A DNA stretch of 62,399 nucleotides from Mycobacterium parascrofulaceum ATCC BAA-614 (GCF_000164135.1 NZ_GG770555.1:246200-308598); one strand, 5' to 3'. Shown: positions 30,487 to 61,590, numbered from the stretch's first letter. The notes: generated from the sequence alone by a model not told the origin. Numbers and translations are program-made.

Positions 30487-30967
30487 GTGTTTTCACTACC
30501 CGCTCGGGCCGCCGGGTAACCGTCGCGGCGCGGTGAACGCCGTAGGGCACCGCCCGCACGAGGGTGACGGTGAGGCGGACGCCGCTGGGCGGCACGTAGG
30601 AGCGCCGCTCGCCGGGACGCGCGCCGGCGATCGCGGAGCCCAGCGGCGAATGGACCGAATACACCTCCACGCCGCAGTGTTCGGCGCCGCGCGCACCCAA
30701 AAGGAAGGTCTCGACCTCATTGGTGTCGTCGTAGCGGACGGTCAATACCATGCCGGGTTCGGCGATTCCGTCGTCGGGCGGATCCTGGCCGACGACGGCG
30801 TTGACCAAAAGGTCATGAATCCGTTGAATCCGCAGCCGCCGCGCGCGGCGGACGGCGTCGCAGTATTCGTCGGCGTCGGCGTCACACGGCTCGCGCAGCG
30901 CGGCCAGTTCCCGCTGGAGTCGCCCGTAGGCCTGCGGTGAAAGCCAGGTGGCCTGCACGCTGGTCAT
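30350..30967 (-). CDS. GreA/GreB-family transcription factor-like protein
   Basis: The frame has 205 residues from ATG 30967. The N-terminal coiled coil (about 10-70, 'YGRLQRELAALREPCDADADEYCDAVRRARR') has an acidic tip, and the C-terminal Gre domain contains 'VYSVHSPLGSAIAGARPGERR'. Gre factors enter the RNA polymerase secondary channel. Roughly the last 50 residues overlap the ANTAR gene and are Pro/Arg-rich, unlike any Gre protein, so the native C-terminus may have been lost by a missing stop or a frameshift. It lies 17 bases after a paralogue (30985-31518). Confidence 0.7.
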   Translation of the reverse strand: MTSVQATWLSPQAYGRLQRELAALREPCDADADEYCDAVRRARRLRIQRIHDLLVNAVVGQDPPDDGIAEPGMVLTVRYDDTNEVETFLLGARGAEHCGVEVYSVHSPLGSAIAGARPGERRSYVPPSGVRLTVTLVRAVPYGVHRAATVTRRPERVVKTRGEPTPVRGDSPRDGPKLVGRLVPAPGPRPADPGGQRRVRAGDPA

Positions 30968-30984
30968 GTGTCGGTGTCCTCTCC

Positions 30985-31518
30985 TCAGGCGGCGGTGGCG
31001 GCCGACGGTCGCCGATCCGGACGCCCGGCCGTTTGACACGTGGAACCGTTGCGGCGCAGCGGCGTTGGCGACGGGCCTCGATAGGGCACCGCCTCGAGCA
31101 GGGTCACGAGCCGCCCGGTCTCGTGGGGGATCGCGTAAATGCGTTGTTCGCCCGGGCGGGCGCCGGCGATGCAGCGGCCCAGCGGCGACGCCATCGAGTA
31201 GACCTTGATGTCGGCGTCCTCGGCGCCCCGCCGACCGAGCAGCAGGGTTTCGGTTTCACCGGTGGCGTCGTAGCGGATGGTCAGCACCATGCCCGGCCCG
31301 GCGATCCGCTCGCCCGCGGGATCGTCGCGGACGGCCGCGGCGCCCAACAGGCGCTCGATCTCGCGAATGCGCCGTTGCCGTGCCGAGGGGCGCATGCCGC
31401 CGCGTGCGCCGTAATCCAGGTAATCGTCGGGGACTTCGACGCTGCGCCGGGCGCGCAGGGCGGTCAACTCGTCCTGCAGCCGGCGGTAATGCCGGGGCGT
31501 GATGGGGATGCGTGTCAT
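30985..31518 (-). CDS. GreA/GreB-family transcription factor-like protein (paralogue)
   Basis: A 177-residue Gre-like protein. The N-terminal coil is 'YRRLQDELTALRARRSVEVPDDY' with basic and acidic patches near the tip. The Gre C-terminal domain holds 'VYSMASPLGRCIAGARPGEQRIYAIP' and 'LVTLLEAVPYRG'. AAAGGA precedes ATG 31518. It is probably co-transcribed with its downstream paralogue. Whether these stimulate transcript cleavage or act as inhibitors (like Gfh1 or Rv3788-type factors) cannot be told. The 232-base upstream gap shows no clear promoter. Confidence 0.75.
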   Translation of the reverse strand: MTRIPITPRHYRRLQDELTALRARRSVEVPDDYLDYGARGGMRPSARQRRIREIERLLGAAAVRDDPAGERIAGPGMVLTIRYDATGETETLLLGRRGAEDADIKVYSMASPLGRCIAGARPGEQRIYAIPHETGRLVTLLEAVPYRGPSPTPLRRNGSTCQTAGRPDRRPSAATAA

Positions 31519-31750
31519 CGCGTGCCGTCCTTTCGGTGAGTTGGGTGTCGTCAGGGGCGGGCCGATGCGTGGCTGCCGTCCCTGACGACGGGGAGCCCTT
31601 GCGGGGCAAGATATTTGACTTCCGGGCTACCAATTCCCATGATGGCTTGCGCGGGCATCCGCACGCTTGCCCGGATCGGACAAGGGCGGGGCGGGCCGTT
31701 GTTCCCGGCGGACAACGCGTTTGCGCTCCGCGCGGGGTGCACCCACCGGG

Positions 31751-32380
31751 TCACCCGTGCCCGACGAGGCGGTCGAACTCGTGTTGCCACCTGGCGCCAC
31801 GGGCGCTGTCGAGGGCATGGCGCACGCCGGCGAACGAAGCGGCCACCGACAGGCTGACGGCGCACCAGATCGCTGCCGCGATCGCGACCGCCTCGTCGCG
31901 GGGAGACACCACTGGCCGGCTCACCGGCGCACCCCGGCGATCGACCCAGATCTCCACCCGGTCACCGACTTTGGCGGTGAGCGGTGCGGCGACGTCGCCG
32001 GTGCGTTCGGCCCCGGCGAATTCCCATCGGGCGGGGGCCGTGGCCGCCGTCCCGCCGAGGGTCGTGCGGGGGTGGGCCGCCCCCACAACCGTCGCGTTCA
32101 CCGGCTGGCGGGCCTGGACCCACTCGGCGTAAGCGCCGCTGCGGGATTCGTGGACCGCGGTCCCCACGGCGGCGGCGATCGGCACGGTGAGCAGTGACAC
32201 CGCTACGGCCAGCACCAACAGCACCGCCTCGAGCCGGTCGCTCGCCCGAACCAGGGGGTTACGGCTGAACAGCCGCGCCAACAGCGTTCGCGGCAGCGGC
32301 ACGGTGAACGTCTCCAGCGCGGCGCCATCGCCGCGCCGGCGGGCGGTCTGCGATTGATGATCGTGACGCGGGCTGGTCAT
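31751..32380 (-). CDS. Rv1733c-family two-helix membrane protein
   Basis: The protein has 209 residues from ATG 32380, preceded by GGGA 5 bases upstream; ATG 32404 would add eight residues. 'LFSRNPLVRASDRLEAVLLVLAVAVSLLTVPIAAAVGTAV' contains the family signature and the first membrane helix (about 45-70). A second helix lies near 150-172, with an extracytoplasmic loop between. M. tuberculosis Rv1733c is a DosR-regulated dormancy antigen of the same layout. No DosR box was found upstream here; two TCCGACA palindromes are present instead. Function unknown. Confidence 0.75.
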   Translation of the reverse strand: MTSPRHDHQSQTARRRGDGAALETFTVPLPRTLLARLFSRNPLVRASDRLEAVLLVLAVAVSLLTVPIAAAVGTAVHESRSGAYAEWVQARQPVNATVVGAAHPRTTLGGTAATAPARWEFAGAERTGDVAAPLTAKVGDRVEIWVDRRGAPVSRPVVSPRDEAVAIAAAIWCAVSLSVAASFAGVRHALDSARGARWQHEFDRLVGHG

Positions 32381-32454
32381 CGGTGTCCCATCGAGGATCG
32401 GCATGGGTCAAGGTCGGTCACCTCGATCGTGCCGCCCGTGGCGCCCGCGAAGGT

Positions 32455-32469
32455 TGCCGAAGTCCGACA
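32455..32469. promoter_or_regulatory. Candidate operator, near-palindrome
   Basis: TGCCGAA-G-TCCGACA has 7-base arms with two mismatches. It lies upstream of the Rv1733c-like gene and is centred 32 bases from the perfect site at 32487-32501, about three helical turns. Confidence 0.45.
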
Positions 32470-32486
32470 AGGGCGCCCCGGCGCGT

Positions 32487-32501
32487 TGTCGGATTCCGAC
32501 A
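32487..32501. promoter_or_regulatory. Candidate operator, perfect palindrome
   Basis: TGTCGGA-T-TCCGACA has perfect 7-base arms and a 1-base centre. It lies in the 129-base gap between the PucR-type gene stop (32,510) and the Rv1733c-like gene start, with a related copy at 32455-32469. Confidence 0.5.
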
Positions 32502-32509
32502 GCGTTCGA

Positions 32510-33702
32510 TCAGGGGATATCGGCGGCCGCGAGCTCGATCATCATCGCCAGCCGCTTCCTCGCGTCGTCGAGCGGCAGGGTGGTGATCTCGGCCATCTTG
32601 CGGAGGCGGTAACGGACGGTGTTTTCGTGCACTCCGAGGCGCTCGCCGGCTTCGGCGGGGTCGCCCTGGGCCTCGAGCCACGCCCGCAGCGTGGCGAGGT
32701 AGTCCGTTCCGTGGGCGCGGTCGTGGCGGCGCAGCTCGGCCACCGGTCCGCGGGTCGGGGTGCGACCGGCCCGCGCCGCGGTGCGCAGCCGCTGCAGCAG
32801 GATGTCGTCCCAGGATTCGTCGTAGGCGGGCGGAGCGGATCCCGGCGACGTCTCGTGCAGCGCCAGACACTCGTCGGCCTCCTGGCGCGCCGCGGCGAGG
32901 TCGGCGACCTCGGCCGCGCCGCTGATGCCGGCCAACACGGTCACGTGTTCGGGCAGGGCGGCTGTCAGGCCGGTCACCCAGCGGCGCGCCGTCGAGGCCG
33001 GCCCGGCGGGCAGCACGGTGTAGATGGTGTTGCCCGCCAGGGCGCTCCGACCGGGCCGTGACCAGCCGAACCCGGTGGTCGCGCGGTCGAACGCCAGCAG
33101 CAGGGCGGCGTCGCGTTCGGCGCCGACGGACGCCTGCAGCGCGATCACCCGCAAACCGCCCTGCGGCAGGCCGAGCTTGCTTGCCGCCGTGCCGGAATCG
33201 GCGCTGCCCTCCAGCAGCCGGAACACCAGTTCGGACTCGACCTGACGTTCGAGATCGGCGCTGGCCTGCGAGCGCAACAGATGCAGGGCGACGGTATGGG
33301 CGCCCTCGGCCAGCGCGTTGCGGGCCGGCTCGTCCAGCGGCTCCGAACAGGCGACCCATACCGAACCCATCAGCTCGCGGCCCGAGCGCACCGCCACGAC
33401 CATGCGCCCGGTCACGCCGTGGTCCGCGTCGCCCGCGACAAAAAACGGCTCCTCCGAGCCGGTCAGCTGTGCGGTCACGCCGTGGGCGTCGAACAGTGCG
33501 CGCAGCCGGTCCGGTGTCTCGCGGTCCAGGATGGTCTCGACCCGCGCCGGGTCGGCGTGCCGCTGCAGCCGCGAGTACGCGAGCACGCGCAGTAGCCGGT
33601 CATGGATGACCACCGAACTGCCGATCGCCTCGGCCAGGCTGTCCGCCAGCGCGAACAGGTCGGTCGGGCCGCGGCCGGCGGCGGTTTCGCGGCCCTCCAG
33701 CG
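32510..33702 (-). CDS. PucR/CdaR-type transcriptional regulator, start codon lost at a junction
   Basis: About 397 residues are readable. The central GGDEF-like region is '[25 protein letters not shown]'. The C-terminal PucR helix-turn-helix is '[36 protein letters not shown]' (about the last 60 residues). An annotation tool would start at GTG 33613 (367 aa), but the frame reads on convincingly for about 29 more residues ('[21 protein letters not shown]') with no ATG, GTG or TTG before homology ends near 33,701, where NRPS sequence begins on the other strand. The gene therefore probably lost its start region. It may regulate the NRPS or the Rv1733c-like gene. Confidence 0.8.
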
Positions 33703-33990
33703 GGCAAGCTCGACCGCAAGTCCCTGCCCGCGCCCGACTACTCCGACGCCGACCGTTACCGCGCCCCCGTCGGCGCCGTGCAGGAGATCCTCGTCGGCAT
33801 CTACGCCCAGGTGCTCGGGCTGGAGCGGGTCGGCGTCGACGACTCGTTCTTCGACCTGGGCGGGGACTCGCTCTCGGCGATGCGCCTGATCGCCGGCGTC
33901 AACACCAGCCTGAACGCCAACCTGGGCGTGCGCGCCGTGTTCGAGGCGCCCACGGTCGCCGAGCTCGCGCCGTTGGTCGGCGGGGACGCG
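33703..33990 (+). pseudogene. NRPS 5' fragment: tail of an A domain plus a PCP domain (module 0)
   Basis: Frame 1 reads '[22 protein letters not shown]', the A10 end of an adenylation domain, then a complete carrier domain '[20 protein letters not shown]' with its phosphopantetheine Ser at 33868-33870. The frame then runs into 'ARAGWIRWW', whereas the matching linker '[13 protein letters not shown]' continues in another frame. Removing the dinucleotide CG from gacgcgcggg (33985-33994) would join the frames and give a linker of exactly the same length as in the other modules. The rest of this module, and any start codon, is missing upstream of 33,703. Confidence 0.8.
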
Positions 33991-33995
33991 CGGGC

Positions 33996-56375
<22,380 letters not shown>

Positions 56376-56461
56376 CGGCCGCGCTCATCCGCCCGGCGAG
56401 CCGATGGATTTCACGGTGGCCGTACGGGCGCGCCGCATCCGCCTTCGGTATGGTCCAAGGA

Positions 56462-58267
56462 GTGTGCGGAGTCACCGGGGAGGTACGGCTCGACGGGCGG
56501 GTCCCCGATGTAGCAGCGGTGTCAGCGATGGCCGCCGTGATGACCCGAAGGGGTCCCGACGCGTCCGGCGCCTGGTCGCAGGGCCGGGTCGCGCTCGGTC
56601 ACCGTCGCCTCAAGATCATCGACCTGAGCGAGGCCGGCGCGCAGCCCATGGTCGACCCGGAGCTGGGCCTGGCCATCGCCTTCAACGGCTGCATCTACAA
56701 CTACAAGGAGCTGCGCAGCGAACTCACCGGCCACGGCTACCGGTTCTTCTCGCACAGCGACACCGAGGTCCTGCTCAAGGCCTACCACCGCTGGGGTGAC
56801 GCCTTCGTCGGCCACCTGCACGGCATGTTCGCCTTCGCCATCGTCGAACGCGACAGCGGCAGGGTGCTGCTCGGCCGCGACCGGCTCGGGATCAAGCCGC
56901 TGTACGTGACCGAGGACGGCGACCGGATCCGGTTCGCCTCCGCCCTGCCGGCGCTGCTGGCCGGCGGCGGCGTGGACACCCGCATCGACCCGGTCGCCCT
57001 GCACCACTACATGACGTTCCACTCGGTGGTGCCCGCGCCGCTGACCATCCTGCGCGGCGTCCGCAAGGTGCCGCCGGCGTCGCTGATCGCCATCGAGCCC
57101 GACGGCCGGCGCACCGTCACCACGTACTGGACCCCCGACTTCACCCGGCACGCCGACCGGGCGGGCTGGTCGGAAACCGACTGGGAAGAGGCGGTGCTCG
57201 ACGCGCTTCGCGTCGCGGTCAAGCGCCGGCTGGTCGCCGACGTGCCGGTCGGCTGCCTGCTGTCGGGCGGCGTCGACTCCAGCCTGATCGTCGGCCTGCT
57301 CGCCGAGGCGGGCCAGCACGGGCTGATGACCTTCTCCATCGGTTTCGAATCCGCCGGCGGCGTCGAGGGCGACGAGTTCCGGTGGTCCGACATCATCGCC
57401 CAGCGCTTCGACACCGACCACCACCAGATCCGCATCGGCACCGACCGGATGCTGCCCGCGCTCGACGGGGCGATCGGCGCGATGAGCGAGCCGATGGTCA
57501 GCCACGACTGCGTCGCCTTCTACCTGCTCAGCCAGGAGGTGGCCCGCCACGTGAAGGTGGTGCAGTCGGGTCAGGGCGCCGACGAGGTGTTCGCCGGCTA
57601 CCACTGGTACCCGCCGATGGGCTCGCCGGCCGCGGCGTCCCTGGAGGGCTCGGTCGCCGAGTACCGCGGCGCCTTCTTCGACCGGGATTCGGCGGAGCTG
57701 GCCGGCCTGCTGGGGCCGGGCGCCCTGGCCCCGGGGGACCCCAGCGAGCGCTTCGTCAGCGAGCACTTCGCGCGCGCCGGCGCCCAGACCGGCGTCGACC
57801 GCGCGCTGCGGCTGGACACCACCGTGATGCTGGTGGACGACCCGGTGAAGCGGGTCGACAACATGACCATGGCGTGGGGCCTGGAGGGACGGGTGCCGTT
57901 CCTCGATCACGAGCTGGTGGAGCTGGCGGCGACCTGCCCGCCGGAGCTGAAGATCGCCCACGAGGGCAAGGGCGTCCTCAAGCAGGCCGCGCGCCGGGTG
58001 ATCCCGTCGGAGGTCATCGACCGGCCCAAGGGCTACTTCCCCGTCCCCGCGCTGACCCACCTCGAGGGCCCCTACCTCGACATGGTGCGCGACGCGCTGT
58101 ACGCGCCGGTCGCCAAGGAACGCGGCCTGTTCCGTACCGAGGCGGTCGACGCCCTGCTGGCCGACCCCAACGGCAAGCTGACGCCGCTGCGCGGCAACGA
58201 GCTGTGGCAGATCGCCCTGCTCGAGCTCTGGCTGCAGCGACACGGCATCACGGGCCCGGTGGCATGA
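56462..58267 (+). CDS. asnO: N-acetylglutaminylglutamine amidotransferase (AsnB family)
   Basis: A 601-residue enzyme. The N-terminal class II glutamine amidotransferase begins MCGVTGE, with Cys2 as nucleophile, and has 'AFNGCIYNYKELR'. The synthetase domain has the ATP pyrophosphatase loop 'LLSGGVDSSLIVGL' (about residues 265-278) and 'QSGQGADEVFAGYHWYPPM', typical of the trio amidotransferase family. It amidates N-acetylglutaminylglutamine to NAGGN, a compatible solute. GTG 56462 is chosen because the nucleophile must be residue 2; an in-frame ATG at 56450 would bury it behind four residues. It follows the NRPS by 86 bases and overlaps ngg by 4. Confidence 0.88.
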   Translation: MCGVTGEVRLDGRVPDVAAVSAMAAVMTRRGPDASGAWSQGRVALGHRRLKIIDLSEAGAQPMVDPELGLAIAFNGCIYNYKELRSELTGHGYRFFSHSDTEVLLKAYHRWGDAFVGHLHGMFAFAIVERDSGRVLLGRDRLGIKPLYVTEDGDRIRFASALPALLAGGGVDTRIDPVALHHYMTFHSVVPAPLTILRGVRKVPPASLIAIEPDGRRTVTTYWTPDFTRHADRAGWSETDWEEAVLDALRVAVKRRLVADVPVGCLLSGGVDSSLIVGLLAEAGQHGLMTFSIGFESAGGVEGDEFRWSDIIAQRFDTDHHQIRIGTDRMLPALDGAIGAMSEPMVSHDCVAFYLLSQEVARHVKVVQSGQGADEVFAGYHWYPPMGSPAAASLEGSVAEYRGAFFDRDSAELAGLLGPGALAPGDPSERFVSEHFARAGAQTGVDRALRLDTTVMLVDDPVKRVDNMTMAWGLEGRVPFLDHELVELAATCPPELKIAHEGKGVLKQAARRVIPSEVIDRPKGYFPVPALTHLEGPYLDMVRDALYAPVAKERGLFRTEAVDALLADPNGKLTPLRGNELWQIALLELWLQRHGITGPVA

Positions 58268-60060
58268 CCGTGACCGATCCCCCCGGCGACCACACCGAGG
58301 CGATCACGATGGGCCTGCACGACGCCTCGCCGCCGGAGCTGGTGGAGGCGATGGCCAAGGACGTCGAGCTCGAACTGGGCTGGGGGCGGCTCATTTTCGG
58401 CCAGACCTTCGCCGACGCCCACGAGTTGGTCGAGGCGCTGCGGCGGGAGGGCCCGGGGCGCCGGGACATCTGCATCTACGCCCGCGAGTCCCACGTGGTG
58501 GTCGCCGAGGCGCCGACCGAGCTCTTCATCGACCCCAGCCACACCTACCGGCTGCGCTTCACCGACTCGATGAAGGCCGAAGACCTGTCGCCCGCGCCGC
58601 TGGGCGTCACCGTGCGCACGCTCAACGACCCGGTCGACGCCGACGCGATGAACCGCGTCTACGTGCGCTGCGGAATGGTGCCGGCCGGCGTCGACGTCAT
58701 CTGGCACAACCACCAGCACGTGCCGGCCGTGACCTACCTGCTGGCGGTGCGGGACGCGGACGGCGCGGTGGTGGGCACCGTCACCGGGGTGGACCACGAG
58801 CTGCTGTTCTCCGACCCGGAGCAGGGGTCGAGCCTGTGGACCCTGGCCGTCGACCCGGCCGCCGGGCTGCCCGGGATCGGCGCGGCCCTGACCCGGGCGC
58901 TGGCGGAGCGGTTCCGCGACGCGGGCCGCGCCTACATGGACCTGTCGGTCGCGCACGACAACGCCGCCGCCATCGGCCTGTACGAGAAGCTCGGATTCCG
59001 CCGCGTCCCGGTGCTGGCGATCAAGCGCAAGAACGCGATCAACGAGCCGCTGTTCAGCCCGCCGCCCGAGACGGTCGACGACCTGAACCCCTACGCCCGG
59101 ATCATCGCCGACGAGGCGCTGCGCCGCGGCATCTGGGTCGAGGTACTCGACGCCGAGACCGGCGAGATGCGGCTCACCCACGGCGGCCGCAGCGTCGTCA
59201 CCCGCGAGTCGCTGTCCGAGTACACCTCGGCGGTCGCCATGTGCCGCTGCGACGACAAGCGCCTGACCCGGCGCCTGGTCTCGGAGGCGGGCATCACGGT
59301 GCCGCGCGCCCGGCTGGCCACCTTCGACGAGGGGGACTACAACTTCCTCACCGAGGTCGGGGAGGTGGTCGTCAAACCGACCCGTGGGGAGCAGGGCAAG
59401 GGCATCACCGTCGGCGTGACCGCCGACAACGGTCCCGACGAGCTGGCCGCCGCCCTGGCCCGCGCTCGCCAGCAATATCCGGACGTGTTGATCGAGCAGC
59501 GGGTGCAGGGCGACGACCTTCGGCTGGTGGTGATCGACGGCCGTGTGGTCGCGGCCGCGCTGCGGATGCCGCCGGAGATCATCGGCACGGGGGAGCACAG
59601 CATCCGGGACCTGATCGCGGCCGAAAGCCGGCGGCGCTCGGCGGCCACCGGCGGCGAGTCCCGCATCCCGCTCGACGACCTCACCGAGGCGACGGTCGCC
59701 GAGGCGGGCTGGACCCTCGACGACGTGCTGCCGCAGGGCACCCGCCTGCGCGTTCGGCGCACCGCCAACCTGCATCAGGGCGGCACGATCCACGACGTCA
59801 CCGCCGTGGTGAACCCCGAACTGTGCCGCGTCGCGGTGACGGCGGCCGAGGCGATCGGCATCCCCGTGACCGGGATCGACCTGCTGGTGCCCGACGTCAC
59901 CGGCGCCGACTACGCCTTCATCGAAGCCAACGAGCGACCGGGGCTGGCCAACCACGAACCGCAGCCCACCGCCGCCGCCTTCATCGACTTCCTGTTCCCC
60001 GGCCACCCCGGCCAGCCGCAAGCCTGGACTCCGGAGGAGTCGCGCGCCGACCGTGGCTGA
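58264..60060 (+). CDS. ngg: N-acetylglutaminylglutamine synthetase (GNAT plus ATP-grasp)
   Basis: The protein has 598 residues. A GNAT domain (about 115-265) has the acetyl-CoA loop 'LAVDPAAGLPGIGAALTRAL' and 'NAAAIGLYEKLGFRRVPV'. A C-terminal ATP-grasp domain (about 320-590), akin to cyanophycin synthetase, has 'KRLTRRLVSEAGITVPRA', 'VVVKPTRGEQGKGITV' and metal-binding 'FIEANERPGL'. It acetylates glutamine and joins a second glutamine; AsnO then amidates the dipeptide. The pair is known from osmoadaptation in Sinorhizobium and Pseudomonas. In many genomes an M42 peptidase completes a trio; it is absent here. Confidence 0.88.
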   Translation: MTVTDPPGDHTEAITMGLHDASPPELVEAMAKDVELELGWGRLIFGQTFADAHELVEALRREGPGRRDICIYARESHVVVAEAPTELFIDPSHTYRLRFTDSMKAEDLSPAPLGVTVRTLNDPVDADAMNRVYVRCGMVPAGVDVIWHNHQHVPAVTYLLAVRDADGAVVGTVTGVDHELLFSDPEQGSSLWTLAVDPAAGLPGIGAALTRALAERFRDAGRAYMDLSVAHDNAAAIGLYEKLGFRRVPVLAIKRKNAINEPLFSPPPETVDDLNPYARIIADEALRRGIWVEVLDAETGEMRLTHGGRSVVTRESLSEYTSAVAMCRCDDKRLTRRLVSEAGITVPRARLATFDEGDYNFLTEVGEVVVKPTRGEQGKGITVGVTADNGPDELAAALARARQQYPDVLIEQRVQGDDLRLVVIDGRVVAAALRMPPEIIGTGEHSIRDLIAAESRRRSAATGGESRIPLDDLTEATVAEAGWTLDDVLPQGTRLRVRRTANLHQGGTIHDVTAVVNPELCRVAVTAAEAIGIPVTGIDLLVPDVTGADYAFIEANERPGLANHEPQPTAAAFIDFLFPGHPGQPQAWTPEESRADRG

Positions 60061-60114
60061 GGCTTGCCGCGCGCATCGCCGGGGTAATCCCCTGTGCACT
60101 CGGATAGGAGCCAG

Positions 60115-61590
60115 ATGAGCGGAAGCGTGCAAACCGGGACCATCGAGACCCATGTGCCGGCGCGGCTGGACAGGCTGCCCTGGTCGCGGTTCCACTGGCG
60201 CGTGGTCGTCGGCCTCGGCGGGGTGTGGATCCTGGACGGGCTCGAGGTCACGATGGTGGGCAACGTGTCGGCCCGGCTCACCGAGAAGGGCAGCGGCATC
60301 GACCTCAACGCCGCGCAGATCGGGATGGCCGCCGCCTTCTACATCGCCGGCGCCTGCCTGGGCGCGCTGTTCTTCGGTCACCTGACGGACCGGTTCGGTC
60401 GGCGCAACCTGTTCATGCTGACCCTGGCGGTGTACCTGGTCGCCACCGTGGCGACCGCGTTCGCGTTCGCGCCGTGGTATTTCTTCGTCGCCCGCTTCTT
60501 CACCGGCTCGGGCATCGGCGGTGAATACGCCGCGATCAACTCGGCGATCGACGAGCTGATCCCCGCCCGCGTGCGCGGCCGCGTCGACCTGATCATCAAC
60601 GGGACGTACTGGCTCGGTTCGGCCGCGGGGGCGGGCGGCGCGCTTGTCCTGCTCGACACGTCCAATTTCGCCCCCAACATCGGGTGGCGGCTCGCGTTCG
60701 GCGTCGGCGCCATCTTCGGCATCTTCGTCCTGCTCGTCCGGCGCAACGTGCCCGAGAGTCCGCGCTGGTTGTTCATCCACGGGCGCGACGAGGAGGCCGA
60801 GCGCGTCGTCGGCGAGATCGAGGAGTCGGTGCGGCAGGAAACCGGTGAGCCGCTGCCCGAGCCGCACGGGCGCAAGCTGAGAATCCGGCAGCGCGAGACG
60901 ATCTCGTTCCGGGAGATCGCCAGGGTGGCGTTCAAGCTCTATCCGCGCCGCGCGTTCCTGGGGCTGGCGCTGTTCACCGGGCAGGCGTTCCTCTACAACG
61001 GGGTGACGTTCAACCTGGGCACGCTGTTGAGCGGGTTCTACGGGGTGCCGTCGGGGACGGTGCCGCTGTTCTTCATCCTGTGGGCGCTCAGCAATTTCGT
61101 CGGCCCGCTGGCGCTCGGCCACCTGTTCGACAGCGTCGGCCGCAAGCCGATGATCACGGCCACCTACATCGGGTCCGCGGTGGTGGCCGTCATCCTCGCG
61201 GTCCTGTTCGTCACCCGGACCGGCGGGGTCTGGGCGTTCATCGCCGTGCTCGCGGTCGCGTTCTTCCTGGCCTCCGCGGGCGCGAGCGCCGCCTACCTGA
61301 CGGTCAGCGAGATCTTCCCGATGGAGACCAGGGCGCTGGCGATCGCGTTCTTCTACGCGATCGGCACGGCGATCGGCGGCATCTCCGGCCCGTTGCTGTT
61401 CGGGCAGCTGATCAATTCCGGGCAACGCGGCCAGGTGATGTGGTCGTTCCTGATCGGCGCCGCGGTCATGGCGATCGCCGGCCTGGTCGAATTGTGGCTC
61501 GGGATCGCCGCCGAACGACGCCCGCTCGAGGAGCTGGCCCTACCCCTGACGGTGGACGACGCCGAGGCCGGCCGGCGCGATCAGCCGTAG
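60115..61590 (+). CDS. MFS transporter, sugar-porter-like
   Basis: A 491-residue inner-membrane transporter with about 12 helices. Motif A is present twice ('GHLTDRFGRRN' and 'GHLFDSVGRKPM'). 'VPESPRWLFIHGRDEEAERVV' after helix 6 and 'GSGIGGEYAAINSAIDELIPARVRG' are sugar/metabolite:H+ symporter signatures. A long cytoplasmic loop of about 60 residues follows helix 6. ATG 60115 follows AGGAG by 4 bases. It lies 54 bases after ngg on the same strand; moving a compatible solute or precursor is possible, but substrate is unknown. Confidence 0.85.
   Translation: MSGSVQTGTIETHVPARLDRLPWSRFHWRVVVGLGGVWILDGLEVTMVGNVSARLTEKGSGIDLNAAQIGMAAAFYIAGACLGALFFGHLTDRFGRRNLFMLTLAVYLVATVATAFAFAPWYFFVARFFTGSGIGGEYAAINSAIDELIPARVRGRVDLIINGTYWLGSAAGAGGALVLLDTSNFAPNIGWRLAFGVGAIFGIFVLLVRRNVPESPRWLFIHGRDEEAERVVGEIEESVRQETGEPLPEPHGRKLRIRQRETISFREIARVAFKLYPRRAFLGLALFTGQAFLYNGVTFNLGTLLSGFYGVPSGTVPLFFILWALSNFVGPLALGHLFDSVGRKPMITATYIGSAVVAVILAVLFVTRTGGVWAFIAVLAVAFFLASAGASAAYLTVSEIFPMETRALAIAFFYAIGTAIGGISGPLLFGQLINSGQRGQVMWSFLIGAAVMAIAGLVELWLGIAAERRPLEELALPLTVDDAEAGRRDQP

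Noticed and set aside
31519..31750. DosR-type box near the Rv1733c-like and Gre genes
   Set aside because: Only weak partial matches to the DosR consensus were seen on either strand.
33318..33995. In-frame extension upstream of the NRPS C domain
   Set aside because: The extension is antisense to the PucR regulator and to the true carrier-domain frame, and its translation is low-complexity; it is not a native N-terminus.
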